Shown here piece after piece: positions 35,771 to 45,971 of a DNA stretch of 64,000 nt. Numbering within the stretch: position 1 is the first letter of the stretch; every line of letters starts with the position of its first letter. The DNA is from Desulfosarcina alkanivorans. GTDB lineage: Bacteria; Desulfobacterota; Desulfobacteria; Desulfobacterales; Desulfosarcinaceae. The stretch spans positions 1,054,001 through 1,118,000 of the forward strand of contig NZ_AP021874.1 of the NCBI RefSeq assembly GCF_009688945.1, in the 5' to 3' direction. Under the pieces are notes generated by a model. The model ran no database searches, was not told the DNA's origin, and saw only the letters and a program-made list of their open reading frames with translations. The position numbers and the translations under genes were made by a program.

Positions 35771-37493
35771 CCTAAACGAGGCGATTTTGGTTTTGAACAG
35801 AAGTATCCTGGTAAAACACGGTAGAAAAAGCGGAATCGGCTGAGAATTTGAGACTATTTCTCCGGACAAGCCGTCCTGACCGAGTTTATTTCAGGCATAT
35901 GTTCACATTTCTCTGCTTTTACGCGCACCCCTCCGCCGGTTTTACTCCGAATTTTGTTTTCCTGCCGGTTATGCGATAACCGGCGCTGTGCGGCACCGTT
36001 CGAACAGGTCCGGCAAGCGGAGGCTTGCCGCACAGGCCTTGGATACCTTCAAAATCGTTTCTCCACTGTGGGATACAATCTTGCCGGCGATATCGATCAG
36101 CCGTCTGCGCACCGTGGAGGCATAGGAACCGATCGATAATACCGGCGCACTGACATCTTGTTTAAACGATTCGAGCAGAAAATGACCGACCAGCATCATA
36201 TAGTACCAGGCTGCATTGGGAGCGAATCGTTTGAAAGGCAGTTGTTCGTGACCGAAATCCTTCAACGCCCGGTTGGCCAATTCGTCGCTGCCGCGTTCAT
36301 GATAGCAGGCGACGAGCCCATTGGTGGTCAGATATTCCACCGCCCCAGCTTTTTCCAGCATACCGTCGATCGCCTGGCCTTGACCGATGTTGGTGATAAT
36401 GACGGTATCAGGGCGAAAGCCGGGAAGGTAAAGCTGTTTGCTGTCATCGTGCATCAACCGACAAAAAATCGCGCGGCGGAACCGTTTCCAGTTGCCTTGC
36501 CGGCAACCGAACTCGGCATATTGCCAGGCTTTCTTCTTGCCGGATTCGAACCGTTTCCACTTGGACGAATCCCAGTTGTCCGCCATATGCTTGATGTCTT
36601 TATACACCTTGCCGCCGCAGGCATAACCGACATGAAGCGTTTCGCAAATCTCGAAGATTTTCTGGTCGAAAAACCCGCTGTCCATGCGGATGATAATCGG
36701 CACATCCCCACGGTATTCGCATCTGATTTTAAGAACCATGTGCCGGATCATATTCAGGACCGTATCGCCGTGATTGGAATGTTTGTCCCCACTACGAAAC
36801 ACCGCATCGACAATGAAGCGCCCCCAATTCATCTGCAGGGGTTGAAAGCCCTTTTTCTTCTTGTATGTGGGCTTCACGCCGTGCCGGCATTTTGCATCGT
36901 CATTGTCCATGACCATCGTATCGATACCCAATTCGATCACATCGGGTTGCGTAATCCGCAGACGCCAGATGAAAAGGGTCTGCAAAAGGCGGCGGAACAA
37001 AAAGACGCGCGTCCAGGCGAATGCTTTGAAAAAGCGTTTGATTTGATGAGAAGAGGCCATGTCTTCGATTGGCGTCTCAATGCTGCCGGCATAGCCTTCA
37101 TCACGGGAAATCTGGTCGAAGTATGCCAGGCGCCGACTGGTTCCATCGGCAAAAAAGCAGAGAACTTGTTTGAAAAGCTCTGTAATCTCAATTCCTTTTC
37201 GGTTTTTTCGGATGGATCCGAACCAGCGGTCGAACCAGCCAAAAACTTGAATGCCGTGCATATACGCCACGAACAGGGCCAGCCCGGCTCTTCCGGTCAA
37301 CCGGTCGGAAGTCGTTTCGATGCGTCGAATTTTGAGTTCATTTTGTCGGTAGTTTTTGCTATGCTTGCTCATAGAGTCCTTTACCTATTGGGTGTGTTTA
37401 CGCTTGTTGTAAACTTGGCGGTTTTTAACAAGCATTATAACACGTTATCCAATTTTAAAGGACTCTTTTTTTATGAAAATCGCGTATTTTAGG
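35771..37493 (-). mobile_element. IS1380-family insertion sequence with 5-bp target duplication
   Basis: The 1723-bp element has ends that share CCTAAA followed by GCGATTTT as inverted repeats. It is flanked by the direct repeat CACTA (35766-35770 and 37494-37498). The intact ends and duplication point to a fairly recent insertion. Confidence 0.85.
35969..37372 (-). CDS. IS1380-family transposase
   Basis: The 467-residue DDE transposase appears complete (RAGLALFVAYMHG, IELGIDTMVMDND, IIIRMDSGFFDQKIFEICE, ACYHERGSDELANRALKDFG). A 10-bp inverted repeat (AGAGTCCTTT at 37373-37382 and AAAGGACTCT at 37457-37466) brackets the leader region directly upstream of the ATG. It could form a hairpin that limits read-in transcription or translation. 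Confidence 0.93.
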   Translation of the reverse strand: MSKHSKNYRQNELKIRRIETTSDRLTGRAGLALFVAYMHGIQVFGWFDRWFGSIRKNRKGIEITELFKQVLCFFADGTSRRLAYFDQISRDEGYAGSIETPIEDMASSHQIKRFFKAFAWTRVFLFRRLLQTLFIWRLRITQPDVIELGIDTMVMDNDDAKCRHGVKPTYKKKKGFQPLQMNWGRFIVDAVFRSGDKHSNHGDTVLNMIRHMVLKIRCEYRGDVPIIIRMDSGFFDQKIFEICETLHVGYACGGKVYKDIKHMADNWDSSKWKRFESGKKKAWQYAEFGCRQGNWKRFRRAIFCRLMHDDSKQLYLPGFRPDTVIITNIGQGQAIDGMLEKAGAVEYLTTNGLVACYHERGSDELANRALKDFGHEQLPFKRFAPNAAWYYMMLVGHFLLESFKQDVSAPVLSIGSYASTVRRRLIDIAGKIVSHSGETILKVSKACAASLRLPDLFERCRTAPVIA

Positions 37494-37569
37494 CACTAAT
37501 AAACTGCGCTTTCTCGCCGACTTTTTCCTTGTCTGCCCTGCGCTCATGACATTTTTCAACATCCTGTTG

Positions 37570-37646
37570 ATGCAGAGAAATTTATGGGTTTTTTCGCGGG
37601 GAGGGGGGTGGTAGAGGTGGTCGATGTATTCAACGTTGAAAGGCAC
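37570..37646 (-). pseudogene. Short remnant of a GDP-mannose 4,6-dehydratase gene
   Basis: A fragment reading VPFNVEYIDHLYHPP matches the family mark (compare [15 protein letters not shown] in the intact gmd at 26869-27960). Stops lie directly upstream and the SDR core is missing. It lies between IS1380 and the second gmd gene. It looks like the leftover of another gmd copy removed during IS activity or recombination. Confidence 0.5.
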
Positions 37647-37659
37647 TTAGCTTTATCTA

Positions 37660-38649
37660 TTAATCCTGCATGGACAATTCAGCATCCACCATCATCCGCG
37701 CAACATCGCACATGTCATAACTCGCCCGCCAACCAAGAAAACTATCTACCTTTGACGGTTTTGCCCGGCTTATGAGGATATCAGTAGGTCGTAGAAGTTT
37801 GTTATCATTTGAAGTATACCGTTCCCAGTCAAGGTTGAGATGCTCAAAAACTGCCTGCACAAATTCACGCAGGGCATACGTTTTGCCGGTGGCCACGATA
37901 TAGTCTTCCGGTTCATCCCGTTGCAGCATCAGCCACATGGCCTTCACATATTCCGGCGCCCAGCCCCAATCTCTTGCGATATCGATATTCCCGAGTTTGA
38001 GTTCAGAACAGCGCCCGGCGGCGATGTCAACGGCAGCTTTAACAATCTTTTGGGTGACGAATCGCTTCGGCCGCAAGGGAGATTCATGGTTAAAGAGGAT
38101 CCCCGAACAGGTAAAGATCCCATACGCCTCCCGGTAATTAGCCGTCTGCCAGAATGCAGCGGCTTTGGCCGCCGCATAAGGGCTGCGGGGTCGAAAAGGC
38201 GTGGTTTCCGTTGCCGCATCGCCATTGGTATTGCCGAAACATTCACTGGACGATGCATTATACAGCTTGGCCGGCAATTTCAGGAATCGCAATGCCTCCA
38301 AGAGGTTCAAGGTCCCGATGGTAATGCTTTCAAATGTTTCCATCGGTTGTTCAAATGACAGGCCCACGGATGTCTGGCCGGCCAGATTATATATCTCTTC
38401 AGGCGATATTCTGCTTAAGACCTGGATTACACTTCTGAAATCATTCAGCGTCATGGACGCTACGCTAACTTGGTCTCGAATCCCCAATTGATGAAGGTTA
38501 TGGAAGGATGAGATTTGTGCGTCACGTGAAGTGCCCCAGACCTCATACCCTTTTTCTAATAACAATTTGGCCAGATACGATCCATCTTGGCCGGAAACAC
38601 CTATGATCATAGCCTTTTTGTTGGAATATGCTTTTTTTTCAGTTTCCAT
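37660..38649 (-). CDS. gmd: GDP-mannose 4,6-dehydratase, short divergent form
   Basis: The 329-residue extended SDR has IIGVSGQDGSYLAKLLLEKG, the active-site SSSECFG and YAAAKAAAFWQ (Tyr-x3-Lys), and [20 protein letters not shown] of the GMD family. It lacks the IDHLY segment of the long form, as in the about 330-residue GMD group. The ATG at 38649 is chosen over a TTG 12 nt upstream. It is in one string with a GT2 gene and fcl, so together they probably make GDP-L-fucose or a related 6-deoxyhexose. Confidence 0.9.
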   Translation of the reverse strand: METEKKAYSNKKAMIIGVSGQDGSYLAKLLLEKGYEVWGTSRDAQISSFHNLHQLGIRDQVSVASMTLNDFRSVIQVLSRISPEEIYNLAGQTSVGLSFEQPMETFESITIGTLNLLEALRFLKLPAKLYNASSSECFGNTNGDAATETTPFRPRSPYAAAKAAAFWQTANYREAYGIFTCSGILFNHESPLRPKRFVTQKIVKAAVDIAAGRCSELKLGNIDIARDWGWAPEYVKAMWLMLQRDEPEDYIVATGKTYALREFVQAVFEHLNLDWERYTSNDNKLLRPTDILISRAKPSKVDSFLGWRASYDMCDVARMMVDAELSMQD

Positions 38650-38677
38650 ATGGCATTTCAATCTTTTCCCTTTTTTA

Positions 38678-39442
38678 TCATTGATAGTGCATTAAGCTCC
38701 TTTTACACATCGCTTTGAACCATACCGCATAGGGTTGGGCCAACCACCACTTTATTGGCACGCGACCATAATGCTTGCGCACCACCTGTATTGCCTCCTG
38801 ATAGTGCTGTCGTCGATGGTTTTTGGTCTTGGTAAAAATATGGTCGCGATTGACCGCAACATAATCATCGAAAAACTGCAATTTTCCCAACCGCTTGTAC
38901 AGCCTCCACCACAAGTCGTAATCCATCGCCATAAACAGGTCTTCGTCAAGCCCCCCCACATCTTCCCACGCTGACCGTCGAATCAGTGTTGCCGGCTGGG
39001 AAACGATGCAGCGTAAGGCCAGACGATGTTCATTGAAAGGCTCTACCCATACAGGATAGCGCTTCTCACTTTTTTTTCGGACGTTCCATGAACGACCGTA
39101 AACTGCAGGTGCCTCAGCGTGCCTTTCCAACTCTTTCACCAATTTGGATAAGCCGTTCGGCAACAGCCAATCATCACTATTCAACCAGCACACGTAACGC
39201 GCATGGCCCCTAGCGATGCCTTCATTAATTGCCGCAGCCTGCCCGTTATCGATATGGCTGCGCCAGCCATGCAGTCGATGCTCCCATTTTCGAATTACCT
39301 TTATGGAGTCATCAGACGACCCACCGTCTATCACAAATACTTCAACAGGTACGTTCTGCTTAAATATCGAGGCCAGCGCATCATCCAAGAATTCTCCTTG
39401 GTTAAAAGAAGGTACCGCGATCGTCACCAGCGAGTTCGGCAT
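38678..39442 (-). CDS. Family 2 glycosyltransferase
   Basis: The 254-residue GT-A protein starts at the ATG at 39442, 2 bp after the fcl stop, with GGAGG upstream. Motifs are VTIAVPSFNQGEFLDDAL, VFVIDGGSSDDS and the metal site WLNSDDWLLP. It resembles WcaA/rhamnosyltransferase-type enzymes with GQAAAINEG. It is translationally close to fcl and gmd, so GDP-fucose is a plausible donor, though many of these enzymes use other donors. Confidence 0.9.
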   Translation of the reverse strand: MPNSLVTIAVPSFNQGEFLDDALASIFKQNVPVEVFVIDGGSSDDSIKVIRKWEHRLHGWRSHIDNGQAAAINEGIARGHARYVCWLNSDDWLLPNGLSKLVKELERHAEAPAVYGRSWNVRKKSEKRYPVWVEPFNEHRLALRCIVSQPATLIRRSAWEDVGGLDEDLFMAMDYDLWWRLYKRLGKLQFFDDYVAVNRDHIFTKTKNHRRQHYQEAIQVVRKHYGRVPIKWWLAQPYAVWFKAMCKRSLMHYQ

Positions 39443-39444
39443 GG

Positions 39445-40380
39445 CTAACCAACCTCCTTGCTGAGGAAATCGGCATAGGCCATCGCGATGCCATTGCGAA
39501 GAGACGTTTGCGGTTTCCAACCCAACGCCCGCATTCTGTCAATGTTTAAAAGTTTGCGTGGCGTGCCATCCGGCTTATCTGTATCAAAAGCGACATCACC
39601 ATTGAAACCTACGACATCAATTACGGACTGTGCCAATTCACCGATGGTTATATCTTCACCCGTTCCGATATTGTAGATCCCGTCAGAAATATCCAATTCC
39701 ATGAGAAAAATGCAGGCATTTGCCATATCGTCAACGTATAAAAACTCACGCATCGGTTTACCGGATCCCCAAACAACCACTTCTTTATCACCTCTGATCT
39801 TGGCTTCATGCGCTTTGCGAATCAGCGCCGGTAGAACATGGCTGTTCTCCAGGTCATAATTGTCATCAGGGCCGAATAGATTGGTCGGCATAACCGAAAC
39901 GTACTGGGTACCGTACTGGCGATTATAACTTTCACACATTTTAATTCCGGCAATTTTAGCGATGGCGTATGGTTCGTTAGTTTGCTCCAGCGGACCGGTC
40001 AGCAAATATTCCTCTTTGATCGGTTGGGGACAATCACGGGGATAAATGCAACTGGAACCGAGAAACAAAATTCTTTTAACGCCCGCCTGCCATGCGGCGT
40101 GAATAAGGTTCAACTCAATCATTAAATTTTGATAAATAAACTCAGCCCGATAGGTATTGTTAGCATGGATGCCGCCAACTTTGGCGGCGGAGAGAAAAAT
40201 GTATCCCGGTTTTTCTGTTTTTAAGAATTCGTTAACCGCACTTTGGTCAGTAAGATCTAATTCTGCGTGAGTTCGTGTCAGCAGATTCGAATAACCTGCG
40301 GAAGACAGTTGACGACATATCGCTGACCCGACCATGCCCCGATGCCCGGCAATATATATTTTGGTTTTCTTGTCAATCAT
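39445..40380 (-). CDS. fcl: GDP-L-fucose synthase
   Basis: The 311-residue epimerase/reductase has [15 protein letters not shown] at the N-terminus, FLGSSCIYP (catalytic Ser and Cys), [21 protein letters not shown] (Tyr-x3-Lys) and [14 protein letters not shown]. It converts GDP-4-keto-6-deoxymannose to GDP-L-fucose in two steps. The ATG at 40380 overlaps the end of the upstream GT4 gene by 8 bp. An apparent extension to 40515 lies inside that gene and is ignored. Confidence 0.95.
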   Translation of the reverse strand: MIDKKTKIYIAGHRGMVGSAICRQLSSAGYSNLLTRTHAELDLTDQSAVNEFLKTEKPGYIFLSAAKVGGIHANNTYRAEFIYQNLMIELNLIHAAWQAGVKRILFLGSSCIYPRDCPQPIKEEYLLTGPLEQTNEPYAIAKIAGIKMCESYNRQYGTQYVSVMPTNLFGPDDNYDLENSHVLPALIRKAHEAKIRGDKEVVVWGSGKPMREFLYVDDMANACIFLMELDISDGIYNIGTGEDITIGELAQSVIDVVGFNGDVAFDTDKPDGTPRKLLNIDRMRALGWKPQTSLRNGIAMAYADFLSKEVG

Positions 40381-41551
40381 GTTTTCCCTTCTTGTCAATC
40401 CGAGTAATCCGTTTGGGAGAAGCAACGGCCTCCTCATAAAGTGCCAGAAGCGATCCAGCGCTGTGTTTCCAGTCAAACAGTGCCGACCGTTCTCGAGAAG
40501 CAGTTCGCATTCCACAACACGTTTCCGTTTGGGCAGACAAATTCAACATCGCCTGAATCCATGCGTCTGTATTTTCCGGATCGAGCAAAATGGCCGCGTT
40601 ACCGGCCACCTCAGGAATGGAAGATGTGTTTGATGCAATTGTTGCTGCGCCAAACTGCATTCCCTCAAGGACAGGAAGGCCAAATCCTTCAAAAAGTGAT
40701 GGGTAAAGGTTGGCGTAACAATTACGATACAACCAGATCAATTCCTCGTCCGATATATAACCCGTCATTATTACATGATCTGAAATACCCAGGTATTGAA
40801 GATGTTGTTGAAAATCTTCCATCAACCAGCCTTTTCCCCCTGCCAGCACTAATGGATAAGTTTTGCCACCACGTGTGAGATAGCGCGCGTAGGCTTCGGT
40901 CAGGAATCGCTGGTTTTTTCGGGGTTCTATAGTGCCGACATTGAGCCAAAAACCGCCCGAAACAACATTATCGAGTGCCTTTGGGCGTTTTCCTTTAGCA
41001 TTGGAATCCGCAAAGCGTGAACATGGGTAAATCACACGAATGCGTTCCTTCGGAAAGTGTGGGAACAGTTTTAGATAATGCGCTCGCGTAGCCTCCGAAA
41101 TAGCTACTACCCAATCGGCAGCAATCGCCGAGCGGAAGACGCCATCGAAACAACCCAACCGATTGGCCTCGGTTGTCCAAGATGAATTTATAATAAAACC
41201 CATGTCATAGAAAGTGTATATTAAACGACTTGATGTTAGCTGAACGGGGCACCAAAAGTTGTTGGAATGAATTATATCCGGTTTTCCTATAGCGGCCTCT
41301 GTGTCAAATCCCGTCCAGAATACACGCGCGGTTTCTCGCGAAAAATGCCTGGGCCCGTATCGTACGCCCCTACCCTTATAAGGTTTAAGGATAGGCATAA
41401 ATATATCAAAATAAAAATCACCAAAGCTTGGAAAAAGCGAATAACGATGCTCCGGAAAAAGTTCGAGCATGGCTTTTAACAACGCATGGGCAAAATATCC
41501 GCAACCGGCTTTGGTGGGGCCTGTTTGGGAAATGTCAAAACCAATATGCAT
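40373..41551 (-). CDS. Family 4 glycosyltransferase
   Basis: About 392 residues from the ATG at 41551, which begins [20 protein letters not shown]; a longer start at 41620 adds an unlikely extension. GT-B motifs are [19 protein letters not shown] and [19 protein letters not shown], followed by [11 protein letters not shown]. It resembles WbdB/WbaZ-type mannosyl- and rhamnosyltransferases. It is first in a tight string with fcl, a GT2 gene and gmd. Confidence 0.9.
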   Translation of the reverse strand: MHIGFDISQTGPTKAGCGYFAHALLKAMLELFPEHRYSLFPSFGDFYFDIFMPILKPYKGRGVRYGPRHFSRETARVFWTGFDTEAAIGKPDIIHSNNFWCPVQLTSSRLIYTFYDMGFIINSSWTTEANRLGCFDGVFRSAIAADWVVAISEATRAHYLKLFPHFPKERIRVIYPCSRFADSNAKGKRPKALDNVVSGGFWLNVGTIEPRKNQRFLTEAYARYLTRGGKTYPLVLAGGKGWLMEDFQQHLQYLGISDHVIMTGYISDEELIWLYRNCYANLYPSLFEGFGLPVLEGMQFGAATIASNTSSIPEVAGNAAILLDPENTDAWIQAMLNLSAQTETCCGMRTASRERSALFDWKHSAGSLLALYEEAVASPKRITRIDKKGKHD

Positions 41552-41663
41552 GTGCCGAATCACAGCCAATCTATGATAACCAGTTGTGCCTTTTGCATTG
41601 CTGATGATAAAGATGGGCATTGTCTATAAGAAACACTGAGACTATGGCCATAATTTAGCTTTG

Positions 41664-43949
41664 TCACTTAGAAACCAGATCAATCCTTTTAAGCATTATG
41701 CCCAATGTTCGCCAATCTCGTGAACCTGATAGTTTATAAGGTGATGTAGCATTTGGAACCGAGATGGAAATCTCTTGGGTCAACAACTCATTATTTAGCG
41801 GTACAGATACTTTATGGGTGCCGAAAGAATTTGCCACAATCGTTTTATTCCAACTACCGCTTAATTCAATGCTACTAAATTTGATGGATACTGGTCGGTT
41901 TTTGCTGGCACCGAAGACATTAAACTTGATTAATGCATTGCAATTTTTGGTCTCACAATCTTTAGGGATAGGTAGCGTTACCTTTGAATCTGCTTTAGAC
42001 CAAACGTGATTAGTCTCTAAACCGTGCCATCCTTTTCGAAGGAGTAATGAACTCTCTTTATGAACGGAATTAAAAACTATCGGATAACAAATCTTGTCAA
42101 ATAAGGTGTCTAAAACAGCCTTACGCGTCGAGTCTTCTGCGTATTCCGAACTCAGCCGGATCAATGTGAATAAATTCGAATCATCCACACTAAAATAGGG
42201 TGAATTTTTTACAGCATCGATGACACCAGATAGTTTTTCTTTCTGTTTTGTTAAACAGTCTGTCCCTAAATGACAAGGCCAGTGGTGGGAAGCCCAAAGC
42301 ATGTCAAAATAAGGAAAGACAACAACATCAGTAGTCCTCTCAAGTAGCATTTTTAGTATCGTAGGGATTTTATCAGTATCGATTTCACCCCTCACCGCTA
42401 TCATATCCTGTGGCCAATTCTTTTGTGCTTCTAGTAGATTCTTATCACCACCGATATTGAACGTAAAGAATCCTGTTCTTGGAGCCAGATAGTTTGCGAT
42501 AAAATCATTGCCCCAAGGTAAAAAAACAACTGTTTCATCTTTTTTTATGTGTTGTCGAAGTTTCGAAACAAGATCCCTGTCAATTTCATGAAACATATTT
42601 CTCATAGAAATTCCATGTTGCCAGCTATACGATAAATTCGGTATGTTTAGTACGATCAGAACTACCAAGGTCGACAACCATAAGCCAACTCCATGTTTCC
42701 TCCGTGCGCTATCGGCCATTCGGAGCATAACCAAGAGCCAGAGAGCAAAAACGCCTAGCGCGGACCAACGGTAGGATGCTCGCATTACATTAAAACCCGG
42801 TAATCTTTTAGAAATCCATTCATTTCCGGTGGGCATGACAGCATGTTCGGCCGACATTAAAACACTTTTCTCTTTAGGATGCGTTAGTTGAAGAGACTCT
42901 GGTTTGGTAGAATTTATTTTTAACGAAGGCCCGAGTGCCATGTAGAAGCCAAACAGCGCGACCAGTAGGATACCTGTGGCAGTTTTAGTCTGCCTTCTGA
43001 CGCTCTTCCAAGCGATAAGCCCAGCCAGTATTACAGGGAGTGAAAAAGTAGTGATCCATACTGTCGAATCACCAAAATAAACCGTATTGCTGCGTTTTAT
43101 GCTCATGCCAATGATATCCGGCAACCAGTGAATGCCTTTGGTCGGAATTGCAAGAAAGGACAAGTCAAGGCCCCATCCCCTGAAAATATCAATTGATTGT
43201 GGATAAAAATTTGATTTGCCGATATATGAACTATAAAGAAAATACGCTATCGTAAAACTGACAATGTGAACCAAAAATGCAACTCGCAAAATGGTTTTTT
43301 GCTTTTCTGGATAAGTTATCACCGCGTATACAAATAGAATGCTCACGCCCGCTGCAAACATCATGAACGTGTAACCATCCATGAAGACCGCGATCAAGGC
43401 CGCAATAAAATAGATTGCAATTGTTGGAGGTGAAAGTTCTTCTTCAGAGTCGTTAAAAAATAATTTCAAGGCGGCTAAAAAATAGAACGGCAACAAAGCA
43501 ACACCGATTGAAAACATGGTAAGATTGGCACTTCCCCAGACAATTGGCATACTCATCCAAGCTACGGCTCCGAGTAAAGAGGCCAATCTTGAAGACCCAT
43601 ATCGCCTGGCAATTCGATAAGCAGAGAAGAAAGCCAACAATAACCAGAGGTCGGCCATTCCAGCATAAGCATCACTGGGATGTAAGCCCATTCGAATCAG
43701 CAAACTAACCGGCCAGGCACCTGCTAATCCGAATGCCATGGCCGCGGGCTTGGGAAGCCCAAAGTCATGAGCATGAATGGAGAATACGGAGTCGTTTGCA
43801 AACGACTGTGAAAATCCCGTCGCCCACACAACATGGCCAAGAGTTGGAAGTTTTAAAAAAGGAATTGCCCCATATAAGGATAGTGCAAAAGAAAATGCGG
43901 CGATCGCAAAGAGTATCTCACAAGTATTCCAATTCTTATCTTTATTCAT
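41664..43949 (-). CDS. Large multi-pass membrane protein, possible GT-C glycosyltransferase
   Basis: The 761-residue protein has about 11-13 hydrophobic helices in its first 500 residues. A hydrophilic C-terminal domain follows (about 500-761, with a beta-rich end VTLPIPKDCETKNCNALIKF). The first extramembrane loop holds HAHDFGLPKPAAMAFG, which is the place where GT-C enzymes carry catalytic acidic residues. I do not recognise a specific family. In this context a lipid-linked sugar transferase or polymerase acting at the periplasmic face is a reasonable idea, not more. Confidence 0.6.
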   Translation of the reverse strand: MNKDKNWNTCEILFAIAAFSFALSLYGAIPFLKLPTLGHVVWATGFSQSFANDSVFSIHAHDFGLPKPAAMAFGLAGAWPVSLLIRMGLHPSDAYAGMADLWLLLAFFSAYRIARRYGSSRLASLLGAVAWMSMPIVWGSANLTMFSIGVALLPFYFLAALKLFFNDSEEELSPPTIAIYFIAALIAVFMDGYTFMMFAAGVSILFVYAVITYPEKQKTILRVAFLVHIVSFTIAYFLYSSYIGKSNFYPQSIDIFRGWGLDLSFLAIPTKGIHWLPDIIGMSIKRSNTVYFGDSTVWITTFSLPVILAGLIAWKSVRRQTKTATGILLVALFGFYMALGPSLKINSTKPESLQLTHPKEKSVLMSAEHAVMPTGNEWISKRLPGFNVMRASYRWSALGVFALWLLVMLRMADSARRKHGVGLWLSTLVVLIVLNIPNLSYSWQHGISMRNMFHEIDRDLVSKLRQHIKKDETVVFLPWGNDFIANYLAPRTGFFTFNIGGDKNLLEAQKNWPQDMIAVRGEIDTDKIPTILKMLLERTTDVVVFPYFDMLWASHHWPCHLGTDCLTKQKEKLSGVIDAVKNSPYFSVDDSNLFTLIRLSSEYAEDSTRKAVLDTLFDKICYPIVFNSVHKESSLLLRKGWHGLETNHVWSKADSKVTLPIPKDCETKNCNALIKFNVFGASKNRPVSIKFSSIELSGSWNKTIVANSFGTHKVSVPLNNELLTQEISISVPNATSPYKLSGSRDWRTLGIMLKRIDLVSK

Positions 43950-44039
43950 AAATTTTATAGACTCTTGAATTCAGCGCAATGCTTGTTTGTAAATGAAAAA
44001 AAGGGAAGGTATATTCAAGAATACGATTCTCTATTAAGC

Positions 44040-45005
44040 TCAAGTGACAACAAGGTACTCAGATATGGGGACCATATCCCATTTGATTGTGTTCCAAACG
44101 ATCCTTGAAGATTGAACCACCTGCTGGACGATACGCATGAATTTTTTACCGATGTTTCTTGATTTGCGGCGATTGAATCGAAAGACATACTCATCCAGAT
44201 AATTCTGAAGGTGTTTCGGTTCAAAACATCCCTGAAAGGTTCCTCTGATCAGTCATTTGACCAAGGTTATCACCAAGTGAACACCGCACTAGTTTTCGTG
44301 ATCGTTGCTCTTGCTCTGGTTTGTTGTTTCGCGGCGGTACTGCTCTTTATCAATGATGTTATAGCTTGGCCATTTATCTGTGGCGATGGTTGCACCGGGC
44401 TCGATATTGTCGAGAATGAAGGTCTACAACGAATACCCTGAACAGTCCAAGGCGACATGTAAACGAATGCGACCCATTCGTTTTTCGATGCTTCACCGTT
44501 CAACGGCAATAGCGACAATGGTTTTGCCTTCAGCCCCGCGGCCCCGTTTACCGGATTGTTTACCGCCGAGGACAAATTCGTCAACTTCAACGCGCCCGGA
44601 TAGCTTTTCACGCTCATGACGGATGTCACAACGACGGAGCTTTTGAAGCCAGGTCCAAGCGGATTGATAACTGCCAAAGCCTATCAGTTCCTTGAGGTTC
44701 ACCGCGTTGATGCCGGATTTCCGGGTGGTGAACCACCACATGGCTTTGAACCAATAAATGATTGGTGTTTTGGAACTGTCCATCATGGTTCCGGCCGTTA
44801 ACGAATGCTGGAGCTCGCATTGCGTGCAAATATACAGAGTGCTTGAACTCAGCCAGTACTGCTTATCGCCACATTTTTTACACACAAAGCCATCTGGCCA
44901 TTTTTGCTTGAACAGATAACCGAAACAGGCTTCCGGTTTTGAAAAACGTTGATCGAATTCGATCTCAGATTTTGGGAAATCCCCGGTAATGGTAAAGTCT
45001 GTCAT
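44040..45005 (-). pseudogene. IS1595-family transposase, decayed by nonsense codons
   Basis: One continuous minus-strand frame of about 322 codons encodes an IS1595 transposase. It has a zinc ribbon (CKKCG, then CTQCE) and LSGRVEVDEFVLGGKQSGKR (catalytic Asp). DNIEPGATIATDKWPSYN carries the second Asp, and LDEYVFRFNRRKSRNIGKKF is the C-terminal block. At least four in-frame stops interrupt it (TGA after AIAVER at 44493-44495, a TAG near 44436, another TAG and a TGA near 44285 and 44257). No frameshift is needed to read it through, so decay is by point mutation. Confidence 0.85.
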
Positions 45006-45100
45006 GGCGGCCTCTTTCTGTTGGTTATGAGGCCAGCATAACACCGGCTTGTGACAGATACGGTCACAACTGGCTTACTGGAACTTTATAGAGAGCGAAA

Positions 45101-45961
45101 TCAAGAATTCCGGTTTGTCGACAAAGCTATCAAAAAAAAGACGAAATCCCCCGTCACCGTCATCACCCGCCCCAATATCACCGCAAGTAATAAATCTGCC
45201 TCGCCTACGATCCCCTTAAGTAAAAACAGAAGCACCAATTCCCTAACCCCCACGCCTGCGGGCGCACCAGGGGTTATCAGACCCACCAGCCATGCCAACA
45301 CATAAGCCCCGCACAAAGAAAACCAAGGAGCATCGCTAATTCCAGGGCTTACGACCATCAGTTGAATTATCCCTAAAAACAACAATCCCGAGATAGCCAA
45401 AAAAACCACATATAAGCCAAACGCACGAGTAAATTGTGGCCCGATGAAACGCCAAAAAAGAGCGGCTGCGATCCCCATCACCGCTGGAAAACCAAGGGCG
45501 CCTACTTTCGTTGGGAAGTTTGTATGGATCAGCGGCAGGGTCAGTACGATGAATAGTACAGCAGTGGAGGAGATTAAAACCAGTTCCCATACAGCAGATT
45601 TTATTAGAGGGCTGGCGCGGACCCCATCCTTCATTCCAATGGCCTGTCGGCCTGCAAGATGAAAAATATTTCCGGGTACATATTTGGCGATTTGAGAAAG
45701 GCCGTACGTCCTAATCGCCCAGAGGCGAGAAGTGCCGGCGCCGAACTGTCCCAACAAATTCCGCCAGGCCAATGCGAGCATCAAGTTGGAAAGGCCATAG
45801 ATTATGGCAAATCCGCCCAGCACAGACCACGCAGTTAAATTAAAACGGGCGAAATCAATATCGGTGCCGTAGTCACATAACTGAAGGGCAACGAAGATAA
45901 GTCCCAGAACAGCCAGGATACTGCCGCCCCAGTCTATACAACGTTTCAGGATTGGGTGCAT
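45101..45961 (-). CDS. Lysylphosphatidylglycerol synthase TM-region (YbhN/AglD-like) membrane protein
   Basis: The 286-residue protein has seven or eight hydrophobic helices and the conserved family segments GLSQIAKYVPGNIFHLAGRQ and LITPGAPAGVGVRELVLLFL. Such proteins are not aminoacyl transferases; in glycan clusters they are proposed to move or modify lipid-linked intermediates. It lies 11 bp downstream of a methyltransferase gene. Confidence 0.82.
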   Translation of the reverse strand: MHPILKRCIDWGGSILAVLGLIFVALQLCDYGTDIDFARFNLTAWSVLGGFAIIYGLSNLMLALAWRNLLGQFGAGTSRLWAIRTYGLSQIAKYVPGNIFHLAGRQAIGMKDGVRASPLIKSAVWELVLISSTAVLFIVLTLPLIHTNFPTKVGALGFPAVMGIAAALFWRFIGPQFTRAFGLYVVFLAISGLLFLGIIQLMVVSPGISDAPWFSLCGAYVLAWLVGLITPGAPAGVGVRELVLLFLLKGIVGEADLLLAVILGRVMTVTGDFVFFLIALSTNRNS

Positions 45962-45971
45962 GACTATTATG

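Noticed and set aside
36158..37492. A 444-codon plus-strand frame opposite the IS1380 transposase
   Set aside because: The minus strand encodes a complete, recognisable transposase with matching ends. The plus frame shows no known motif.
44015..45044. Active IS1595 transposase of about 183 residues
   Set aside because: The frame continues past the first stop with further catalytic blocks and more stops. It is a decayed full-length gene and not a short functional one.
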